Assembly (NCBI RefSeq): GCF_020740795.1
Contig: NC_067285.1
Location: forward strand, 76,050,342-76,114,341
Source of the DNA: Apus apus
Lineage: Eukaryota; Chordata; Aves; Apodiformes; Apodidae
Direction of reading: 5' to 3'
DNA: 64,000 nucleotides
A program made the translations under genes and the position numbers. Below are positions 25,301 to 37,300 of this stretch, piece after piece (the stretch's first letter is position 1; each line of letters begins with the position of its first letter). The notes under the pieces were generated by a model that worked only from the letters and a program-made list of their open reading frames with translations, searched no databases and was not told where the DNA came from.

Positions 25301-28300
25301 GGTGCCTTGACTTCTACAGATAATCAACCCCCATCTAGGGCAGACTGATTCTCAGCATTTAATTAACAGCATTAAATACTGCCAAGTGTGATAAAACCTG
25401 CTGCCACCTAAAGCCACTGGCCTGCTCACTGGAAGCAGATGTTACACCAGTCATTTTGTGGTGGATAAAGTCGCTTAGAGTCACTTTAATCACAGAACAA
25501 AGTTACCACTGTCTGTCACTGTAACTGGATGAAGGATTCATATTATAGTTTAGCATATGCCATGATGTGTATTTAGGTTCAACTTCAGGTCTTTAAACAG
25601 AATTACAGGGTGCTGGGAAGTTTATTATTACACTGCAGTAAAATTTAAGGCTATTTAGTCATTTTTTTCCCTCTAAAAGAGAAAGCTCATGAAAGAGCTT
25701 GAAATATTCTTTTATCTCTTGTCATGGAAAAATATAAACGTATCAGATACCCAAATTAAGTGTGTATTCATAGCAGACCATGGCACTCTCTGGGTACTGC
25801 AGGGAGTTGGGTTATCTTTTGAATGAAAAGACAGTGACCTTTGGAATTATCTGTGCTGCATCAATACAAGAAATCACAATACCCCAAGCCAACTTGTGTC
25901 TCAGCTGGAGAATCAAAAAAAAAAACTGATCACCACTGCAGAGTGTCAGGTGACAGGAGTTCTCCAAACTGATCCAAACTGGAGGCAAGGCTTGCTGAAG
26001 TTTCTGTATAACTTCTCTGCTCCTTCTGTACAAGGAACACATGGAAAACCACGAACCACAGTGCGCAACCAACCTAGTGCACAGGAGAAGAGTGAATATA
26101 GGAATGTGAACTAGAGAGAAGACTTGCAATAGTAAGATGGAAGGGAATGTCACCATCTTCCCTTACGTGAGTAAAATGGCCACTGATACTAAGCATCCAC
26201 CTGCAAATCCATGTCACAAAGAGCTTGTTTGCTATCAAACACATCAAATGCCATCCCATTTGTTCTCCATTATTGGAAACAAGTATACAGTTTTTCTTCC
26301 ACTTTTCTGTTGAACATACAGGAAAGACAGACTCTAGGACAACTTGCAATTCTAGTGAAAAGAGAAACAGTGGGATCAGAGTAAAAAATAGATATTTCAC
26401 CTTAAATGAAGCAAGGAGTTTGGGGAAAACTCTTTATCCAAAACAGGAATGTTTTCAAGTGCTTTCCAGAGTTGAGCCAGTTACTTTTGCACCTAATTAA
26501 TGTAGAATAATCAGCACAACCTGACTCACATATCCTCTAGCCACCTTTGAAAATAAAACTTGGACCCTAATAATTATACTGCAAACCAGAGCCAGAAGAG
26601 AAAGAATACCGTCTCTTTTTTCCAGTTAGATTGTAGCCTGTGATTGGAATCGTGGCATGTAAGAGCAGAATAATATTAGCAGAAGATTTCTCGGTTCTTC
26701 AGCTTTCTGTTGAGCTCATCCTCGTAAGTATTTTCCTCCTCAACACTAAATTTTCACTGCAGATACTATTCCATCATCAGTATGTTTCTCACTCTCCTCT
26801 TCTTCCAGACTAATGAAGATTAACTAATGCTTATAAATTACTTCGAACATATTGAGTACAATGTAAGTAGTAAGTATTCTTAAGCAATACATTTGAGGCA
26901 ATTTTGGCCTAAGGAAATGAAATGCAACAAGAGCACATCAGCAAGAAAAATATTAACACTGCCCTGCAAATGACAAAGGGAACCCAGATGAAATTCTATT
27001 TAAATACACTGACCAAAACGTAACAGTTCTGCCTGTCTACCAGGAAGAATGATCTTGTGGGTAGCACTTCTCTGGTAGCAATAATAACTTAATAACTTAA
27101 TAATAACTTAAATAATAGTAAGAATACAGAGATAGAGTAAAAAGAATGTTTGAGTGTATATTATTACTAGATCAATAAAAATATAGAGCATAATTTTCTA
27201 TAAGATGTTCTGAGAAAAAAGATTTCCATAATGGAAGTGAAAAAAATACATTTTATGAGGATGCAAATAGCTTTACACAAATATCCACTGGTCATGCCAG
27301 AAGGAATTTGATATTATTTTCAAATTCAAAACATAAAAACGTATTACTGTGCCAAACAGACTTATTATGATGTGAAAACAAATAATGTTATTCTTAAAGA
27401 GAAGTCTTTCGGGTTTTATTTTCCATCTGTAAGTGTAGATCTACTTCAGAAAATCACTATGAAGCAGAAATATCCTGCTAGGAAATAGCAGAGAAGCAGT
27501 AACAACCTTTTAAAAAATATTAAAAGGTGTGACAGAAGTAAGATAAAATAGAAAGTAGAAACTGATATACTGTCTAGATCTTGGTACATGAATATACCTT
27601 AAGATCAATGGACCTCCAAAAATACAACAGTATGCCCACACACCATGAGTTAATAGCATCAGAACAAAGTCTACAAAAGTCAGCATGAATCAGTTCAGTC
27701 TCAGAGCTGTTAACACTGCAACACTACTATTTTTTTCTGTACACCACACAATCACGGAGCTACTGCAAAAGAAATCCTATGACATCCTTCATATTGCTTG
27801 ACTGCTACCAGGAATAATAAAAAGAGACAGTAGTTAGAAAACTGCCACTTCCTTCACAGACCATGCAATCTACTGAGGACTTGGAAATTTGAAAACAATA
27901 GGTGGACACAAAAGAAAAGTGATAGAACTTTAAAGCAACTTCCTGGCATTTTCGGAGTCTAGACAACTATGTGTTTTTCAGGATCACTTGCCAGGACACA
28001 GACTGCCCTAGAGCTTGCTGTGTGGAGTGCACAGTAATGGAACATTTGGGTAGTAAAAGCATATTCACAACAGCTCAAGAAATCACACATTAAGTCTACT
28101 CATAGATAAGGATCTGATTCACCATATATTTAGGTTGGCAGTTATGCATTGCTAATAATCTTAAAGGACTAACCTGATATTCATAAATGCAGTATTATAA
28201 CATGTTCATGTTTTGCAAAATAGGAGGCCTATTTTATCTACCTCAGCTCTCATACCAGACCTGTGATCACCATATTTGAGTGTCTATTCATTCTAAAACC

Positions 28301-31300
28301 TCAAAGTAACACTAAAAGTAAACAAACAAACATGAGTGTTGGTTGGCAAGGATATAAAGCACTGTTAAAAAAGGAAGCTTCTTTCTGCTATAAAACCTCA
28401 GCATTTTGAAGCAGTTGTAATATGCACAAGTGTCAGAGAATGGATTTTGTCTTGGTTTGCCCGAGTGTAGCTGCACAGGATATTTTACCTTTCACAAACG
28501 AGAGGCCTGGATTCATTCAGGATGGGTCCCAGAGATGAGCAAGGCTGCCGAGGTGGCGGCGCTACTGGAATAGAGGAATCCAGGGAACTTGTTTTCCGAT
28601 GCAGCGTCTCCTGTGCCAGCCCAGAGACCTCGCTGTCAGTGGGACAGGATCCAGCTTTGCTGTGACCACCTGCTGACAGAAGCTCTGGCCCGACTGCACC
28701 TTGCAGGGTGAACTCTGCAGCTGCTTGCTCAGCCTCCAGCGTTGGTGATGCTGGAGGTGACAGTCGGGGCTTGCGTTTTGAGGATGCTCCAGAAAGCAGT
28801 TTCAGCAAACCTTTTTTTTCTTTCTGTAAACCAAAAGCAGTGCCTCATTTCAGAACAAAAGTCTCCTGTGAAGAGCTTCCTTCTGATAGATGCCATTGTG
28901 ATCAGAGAGGACTCAATAAATTGTCAGGAGATACTGGAGATTGTATAAATCACAAAAGAAATGATGAAAATTATAAAAGAGAAAGATAATAATTAAAACT
29001 CTAAAGAGAAAAACAATAAGTCATTTAGACCATAAAAGGGCTAAGTCCTTTTGCTTAGTTATTTAACTTACAGCTTACCTTAAAAGCCAATGGCACTGGC
29101 CCGAAAGGTTGTCTAGAAGAAGGAGTGAGGAGTTAAGAAGTAAAGAAGTACTTTACTAAGAAGTAAAACATTTCATTAACATGGAAGTTTCTAGGAGGGT
29201 GTGAAGAATCATTTCAAACTGAGCAAGGAGAAAAGTCTGCCCTGAAGGCTGCTGCTTAGATAAGTGTCTTATTTATCCTCCCTCACTAAGGGAAGACCTT
29301 CATGATTTAACAGAAATTTGCCAGAAGGTAAATGTATTGTGTTTTGCTGCTCTGCTAGAGGGAAGAATTGTAAACATTCTTTTTGCTTGTCCAGACAGGA
29401 ATCCCTGAAAACTATTACTTACCCTGAAGAGAACTATTTAAGTAGCTTTTGTGTTTCTTTCTTTTTTTAAGGGGTGTGGAAGCGATCTTCTTACCAACCC
29501 TTTGACTGAGTGAATTTAATGCTTACTGAGAGGTGCCAGATTGTAAGCCCTGGAGACAAAAATAAGCTATTTAACCATACAAAAAGAAAAGCATAAGCAA
29601 AGTGAGATTTTTATTATAGTTTGGGATGCAGTGCAATTGGTGAACTGCAAATGAAAAATATCCTCTGTCCTTCTTCCAAGTCTCCAATAACTTAAAGCTA
29701 TTTCAACAAAGAACTGCTCTCTAGCAAACGGGAAGGAAAAACAGAAACTCGAAGAAATTAGCATAGTCCAGATGTTTTAGTATCTTTAGCCTTAAACCAG
29801 AAATAAATTTTCTAAAAGCCCTGCCTAAGGGCACCTCAGTCTGATGTCAGTGGCTATGACTAAAGTAATTTTAAAACAAAGTTGTAGCTACCTCTATTCA
29901 ACAAAAATAATTTAAAAGTGGGCAAGATTAGTATACAGCCTATGATGAAAATCTTCATGAACTTCACTGAGGAGTGCATGTGGGTGAAGAGTAGCAAGGT
30001 GAAGTCTACAACACTTGAGATGTAATGAAAGTTGTCAAAAGGAGAAAACACAATTCCACAATTTTAAACAGAACCAGTTAGAAAGTTGGAGGAATGCTTC
30101 TACCCACAATGTAACATAATCACATGGCTTGTTGGACAGTGAAAATGAGTTTAGACACAGAAAAAAATACTTCCAGTAGAAATCAAGCAAGCAGAATCAC
30201 AGACTTTACTGATCTCTGTTAAGAAAGGACAGTTATGGTTATTAGTTTACAGATACTTACTGGTAACATTTGCTAACTATACAGTTTTCTTAAGTATTCA
30301 GGAAACTGATTGCAGGCAAAGAAAAACAAAATACTTAAAATTCCAACAGTCTTCTGAATTTTATCCATTCATCTTTTGCTCCTCCTGCTTAAGGCATGAA
30401 CCTGCTACCCTATTTTAACCCTTCTCCAAGGTCTGCTCTGTGTTTTATCCATCCTAAATTATTCTTGTATGGCCAAGAACAGATTTGCTCATAGCTGAAA
30501 TCAATCACAAAATGGCTGCCTGAGTTTCAGGCTCAGTCTTAAAAACCTCACAATGTTGCTATGCAGCAAATGTAAGAGAAAAATATGGATCTCTTAACAG
30601 TCTGCATGATGAAAATGGGAGAATTCAAGGGATTGATTTTATTCTCTACCCACCTTGCCATCCTTGTCTGCTTTACTGACAACAGCGTTTCCACCAGCAG
30701 CTAAAGCACTCTCTGGAGATGCAGGAGCTCCAGGGTGAGTGTTTACAGTTCTCCCACTATTATCTCCCTCCAAAGATGAAGCCACAATGTTGGGAGAATT
30801 CAAAGAAGCTGCTGCACATGCCAGTGGGATGGCTGAGCGGTTCACATTCACAGCTGTGACATAAGCAGCAGTATTTGGAAGCTGGGGCTGGAGCTGCTGG
30901 GAGGCAACAGACTGGTGGGGAATGATCACAGCTGCAGGAATAAGGCAGGTTGGACTCTGTGCTTGTATGGGTGTGACTGCTGCCGTAGGTCTTTCTTGAC
31001 TGTGTGCAGCAACTAGAACAAAAGAGTAAATTGTGAGAGAGTTTATCTTTTCACAAGACACACAAAGTGAGGCACAGTCACTGTGTTACAGCTAATCAGT
31101 CACAAGAAGCTTCCTTCCTACCTTCATAACTTCCATTTATATTACTATAATGACATCTTAGACAGAATCAACTTGATCTCATTAGACCGTTTTTTTCCTT
31201 TCAATACACTTTGTAGTTGTCAGGGCACATAAAACAAAGTAGGAAGAAACACTCCTTATAGAAGCTGCTAAAAATATAATTGAACTGTTTTCCCTAAACT

Positions 31301-34300
31301 ATTCACAAAATCCACAACATATTTAGTGGGTCTTTCAAACAATAAGTACAGTGGCAATTACTGCTATGAGTGGTTTCTCTGAAAACATAAGCTATTGTCT
31401 CTTGGGATGTTTAAATATACAAGTGGATTTACTCTCACCCCTGTGAAATAAAAGGAACATCTACACTGGAAGTTGTAGAATAACACAGGGCTTAATATAC
31501 TAACCTGGGCCACAGCCTAGCTACAAAGCACAGAGCTCTGCATGAACCAATTCACTCTTTCCAAGAAGCAACATTGCTATTATAGTTACATGGTCAACCA
31601 TACGTGCTTTTGGGTATTTCAACAGCTTGGGTATCTCTGCATCACTGGGTGGAACGAAGTGCAGACATCTTACCCAAATAATGTGAAGCAAATTGCATCA
31701 TGCCAGGGCTTCACAGCCTCTTTCCTTCAAATAGTCTGAAATGTAGAAGGGTTATCCCTCTAGCTTTGTGCAAGCACATCTCAGATACATCAATCCACTG
31801 TCATTTTTCAGATATTAATTAGACTTTCAGGCTTCTTCTAAAGAGTATCCTGGAATAAAGTCTCCAGCACTTGCTGTCTTTATTCTGCTCTCTAAAAATT
31901 CCCCTGATTATTTGGTTAGATTGCATCAACAGTATATTTAAAAAGACTGACAAAGTTCACAAATTTGATACAATCCTACAGTATTGTACCCAATTAAAAT
32001 ATGATAAGAAACACAAATTCTTTTTTTTTTTTTTAAAAAAAGAAAGCACCACTAAATGCTATGTCTGTTTTTTTATAAGTAAAATCTCCCCCTGTAGCAA
32101 ACCCTTCCTAACTCTGAGTACCACGAACATTTCAAAAAGGAAGACAAGGATAGTGTAGCAAGATTGTTAATGCTGCTTTTTGTTCGTGAGACAAAGGCAG
32201 TTTACATATAAGTAGCTGCTATTCTTCAACATATGCCTATACTTAATGCAATCAATGGAGTACAAGCATGGGATAGTTTCTGGATTTCTTTCCTTATCCC
32301 AGATGGAATCCGTAAGAAAAATGCTTCAAATCAGCCTATTTTCATTCAGTTAATCCATTAATGAAATAAGTAGAATATATATTTTCTTCCCACTTCTCTT
32401 CAAAGAATGCATACTCAGTGAGGGTGATCCCAAGCAATGTCTCACTAAGATCATTTGAACAAGGGACCTCAAAGCCTTGAGCTAAACTGAAAATTGAAGA
32501 ATTGCCCTGCAAAATGCAGCATTGATCTGTGAAGTCTAATCAGGAGTGTAACACTCAGCAAAGGTGCTAGGGAAATCTCAAGATGATCACATTTCAGATG
32601 CTGACTACAAAGTTCTCTATAACATTTGAACATAAAGCAGCTATTATTGCTTCAGTTCTCAGGCCCTTATAAGGGTCAGATCTGTAGTTGAGACTGAACA
32701 GTACACCTTTACAGCACAATCCACTGTTAGGTTCACTGTAAAGAGACTGCAGCCCCTTTGATTTTCACATTTTGGACCTGAAATGTTGATGGGAAGTATG
32801 TTGTCATGTTTTCCAGCTGAATGGAACTGTAAGAGCTTATTCTTCTTGACAGCAGTGCAGAAATGCATGGACAGAGGCCTCTGGAGCTCACAGGAGTTTT
32901 CTCTTTTGTGCAGTCTTTTGCAAGCTTTCCAGCAGCTCAATAGAAGGGCTTAGAGTAGAATCCTCCCATTTCTGAGAGGCAGGAAAGTACAGATGCTTTG
33001 CTTAGTTTCTCTCACCAGCTGCCAATAGCACCTGGTTATTTTTATTTAAAGGTAAAGAATAAAGTTGTTACAAAGGACTATCGCATCTAAGGTCAGACTG
33101 GAGAAAGATGGAGCCAATTAAGAAAATAAAATATCTAAAGACATATGTACATGTCCTACCTCCAAAAGCAAACCTGGTACTGACATCTGAAAATGCATAG
33201 GGTGTTTTAGGAGATTCATGACTCTAAAGAGGGGGTGGGCTAATTCATGGATCTTGAGACCATAAGAAACAATAATTCTTCAGGGGCTAACAGATATTAA
33301 AATTTGCATCTTTTGCTTTCTCTTCTGCTTTGCCACTAAGGATCTCATGATTAAAAAAATCTTTTGGGCTTAACTCTCTCAGCCAAGAGAGATCTTGTAC
33401 TCTAGGTGATCCTGCTCTAGCAGGGGGGTTAGACTTTCGAGGTCCCTTCCAACCCCTAAGATTCTGTTATTCTGTGTGATTCTGTGATCTTAGGCCCAAA
33501 ATTCAAGATTGAAAGAGGTAACACTGGGATAGTTCAAAATGGATTTTTTGTTTGGTTTTGTTTTGCTTTTCTTTTTAGGCCCTAGGAGCAACTGGAACAG
33601 ATTAGGCTCCAGTTGTGGCATTTTCCTATCCTGGCAAATCCACAGAGGAGTGTATGAATTTGGTAAACAAAAACTCTTGAAAACACTACTATGAATGTTT
33701 TTGGATCTGAGTTTAAATAACAAGAAGGCATGTTTCACTATGATGTGGCCTGCCCCAGACAGTAAAGGCAGAGTTATACCTGTCAGAAATACAGAATTTA
33801 ATGACACAGATGGTATGGATCTTGAAGCCAATATAGCCTTAGTGTTTCAGAGTCAAAGCTGAAAGAAGTTGTAGTCAAATTTAGAGAACAAACTGGAATG
33901 CCTAAGGAGCTACACTGAGCGAGAGCCCTGAAAAAGAAGCAATGAATGCTAAAGGTCTTCAAACACGTTAGGAGAAAATTTAAAAGTGAATGCTAAATTA
34001 GAGCAATCTTTAGCTGTTATGCAGTTAACACAAAAAAATAAGCTATGACTCAGCTGTTCTTACCACTTTTATACTATATGAATTACTTATGAGTGGGGAA
34101 GCTCAAAGCATACTCCCAATCCCAGATACTGCTGGGAAGAAAAAAAATAAAAATCCACCTGAAGTACTTGCATATGAATTCCCAACAGTAGGAATATGTA
34201 GGTACACACATTTGCTTAGAGGAGAGTTGTAAAAGATTCAGCAATTCAGAGAGATATATTGTCATTTAAGAAAGCATCCAACTCTAAAAAGCTATATTAA

Positions 34301-37300
34301 GAATGCCTTAAAAAACCTCAACATATATTTACACATACCTTGATTCCAACCACTTGTCCAGACAGACCCTACAGTTTATTTTATTAATAAGAATATTAAA
34401 AGCTTTTTTTTTTTTTTTTTTTTTTTTACCTGTTCTAGCTGCATTGCGAGCTTGGTTGACTGTCATTTGTCCTGTCACATGCATGAGGACCTTGGTTTGT
34501 GGACTAGTCTGGATATGCGCTGCAGAAACCACAGCTGTGGGTACTGTGCTGGAGTTCACTGCCACCCCATTCCCCTGGAGCTTCTGAGATGTTCCACTAG
34601 CAGTGGAAGGGCTGACCACTGTTACCACTCGTCCTGTTTGGCCAGCAGTAGACATGGGAACTTTTGTTTGTGATGCACTTGTCACTGCCCTGCCAAAATT
34701 AAAAGCAAAACACTAAAACACAACTGAAAAACGAGTGAGTTACTAAAATCCACACCTCTTCTGTTATCCAACTGCAGCACTGAATACAAGAATAGACTCA
34801 TTCTGGACTTGAAACTGGATAAATTATTTAGACACGTGCCTTGTAACTGGAGCCACGTAATTTCCAGGAAAAACACCAATCTTGCTTGTATGCATGGAAG
34901 TTCCCTTGAACCAGCCATCTTGGCAGCGTTCAAACACTAAGAACATTTCTCCCTTCCGCAGTTCCAGTTCATCATCTTTTCGAGGAGTGTAAGGGTATAT
35001 AGCAATATACCTAAAAGACAGGAAAGTAGATGCAATTGATAAACCTAAAACAATTGAAAACATCACTTGTGTTTTCTAGCAGAGGAAGCTCACTGAGAGA
35101 CAAGAAGGTAACGCAGAAAGGGTTACGTGTTAGTCAATACATTATACTGTTACAATATTAAAAAGAGAAGTTGTGGCAATATTAAAGGAAACAATGACCA
35201 TTAGAAATATCCTCCTAACTACACTTCAATGTACAATACGTCCATTAAGACTGTCCATTTTCTTAATTAAGTTAGTGAACTTAATCAACCAGGTGTTTAC
35301 TAACTACATATCCCAGCATGTCCCAATTCTGTCTCCCTACTCCTGTTTCTAGTATTGCTGAGACTCTGTGATATGCCAACAACTTTTTTTTTTTTTGTGG
35401 GGTGGGGAGCACGGAGAAGTTATGTTAGTTGGGAGTGAAAGATCAGTATCAGAACTACTTTTCACATTGCAAAACTGGAATCTCCCTGTGCAACTGCAGT
35501 GCTAAAAAAAGACGTTATCAGAACTTGAAGTCTATGGATAAGGTAGCTAAGCAGTTATTTATTTGTAATTATTATTTCTTCCTTTTTTTTCCTTCTAAGC
35601 AACATTAATGCATAATACAGTGCATCTGAAATGACAGTTAGAGTTCAGAAACATTTTTCATTTTCTCTTTTTAGAAAGAATCTTGGGAAAAAAACAAAAC
35701 AAAGCAAACCCTGAAACTCCTGCAGTTGCATGCTGGGATATTCCTAGGGAAGACTTCAAATAAGATTGCGCAGCTTCCTATTATCACATTAAGAAGTGAT
35801 ACTGTTCTAACCACCACAGTGTTCCACCACAGTCTGAACACAAGAAAACAGTTCTACCATTTATATAAAAATGTTTGTTTAATTATGGACCCAGACCTAT
35901 GGGAAATAGCATTCTAATAGATCGTATTTTCTCAAGAAGAATATACTTTTCTCAAGAGGCAGCCAATTAGGGTAGATGGGTAGAATATCCCCTTTTTTCA
36001 AGAAGGATCCACAATTACTTGCAATGCTAGTCTTTCCCACTCCCCTGGGAGTCCCAAGGGAAAAAAGTTGCTTTTCAAAACATTCTTTCATCAAAATGGT
36101 CTCTTGGGCACAGTAATGATACCATTAACTGTATGCTGCTTCTTTTTGCATTTTGTTCCTTGCTGTCCAAGCAGGAAGCTGCATTAACTGCAAAAATGCT
36201 TTAAAGGCAATATAGGAACCTGGTAAAGCAAGTCTAAAACATGCTTTAAAGGCAATATATGACACACTGGCAACAAAAGGCTTCACTGGTACATGATTTA
36301 GGGTTATCTACAAAGCCACATACTGAAGCTCTATGGGAAAGTAACTGATGTGCTTTAATTGGTGTTAATTAACTTCCCTTTTAGTTAAATCATTCCAAAT
36401 TTCATTAGTATCCTCATATAGAGCAACCCTTTGAAGATTAAGTATGGGAATAAATTAGGTGGGAACTTGCTTAACTGTACTAAGCACAATAATCCATAAG
36501 AAGCAGTGTTAAAATGCTTGACACCAAAGAAACAGCCCAAATCCAGATGCACCTGCTATACAAGAAGGGTGCTCTTTTGGAGTGGGAGGAAATCTGGTGG
36601 GAAGACAAAAATAAAGACACAGAACAGAAGTCATCCTTGTATTATTCAAATGTATCCTATTATTAGACAGTTCAGTCACTCCTGATTTTTTTCTTTTATC
36701 GTCCTTATTCTCCAAGCTGCACACACAGAAGTTTTGAAAAAGGATTTTGTCAGCAGCACGTTAATATAGAAAATATTTTCACCCAGAAGGATAACACACA
36801 TTTGCTTGTACGTATGAAGACATAATGCTAACCAGCAACTTTCTGCCTTCATTCCAAATTGCCACCCACTGATTAGCTGAACTGTAGAATCTTCAGTCAA
36901 ATTTCAATCACAACTTACACAAGCAGTCTGACGATGACATGTTAATATACCAGACTAAATGAAACATAGCACTTTCTGTGTTTTGGCATAAGTTATTCCA
37001 TATGAGAATAATATTTTCATTTAATACATAATAGAAAACACAGAATAAATCCACTACAGAGTTTGCCACTTGCAAGTTATACATTCTTCACTACTAATTC
37101 AAGGATTCATTCATCTTCTGCATGATAAATAGTTCACATTTTTTAAGTGAGTCCTCTCTATACACAGCAACAGTTGATTATGTTTACCTGAGACACAAAT
37201 AATCCTTAGTATGACTGCTGTTTGGGGATATCACCTTTATGTATGTTTTGTTGCTTTTTTTCCAAGTTGTATGCTTGTCTTTCTGGGAATTGTAACCAGC

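Larger units (their letters stand above)
31013..34429 (-). other. SH3RF1: SH3RF1 intron, 3.4 kb
   Basis: GT-AG. It holds a CR1 3' tail at 33393-33488, an A24 run at its 5' end on the minus strand (plus T24, 34404-34427), and a T14A7 tract near 32021-32041. No ORF is supported. Confidence 0.9.

Noticed and set aside
34354..34673. Plus-strand ORFs opposite the SH3RF1 linker exon
   Set aside because: Antisense shadows of the coding exon and its poly-T tract.
34834..34839. Canonical GT donor four bases after the GC donor
   Set aside because: It would shift the frame after SH3-3; the spliced product then no longer matches SH3RF1.
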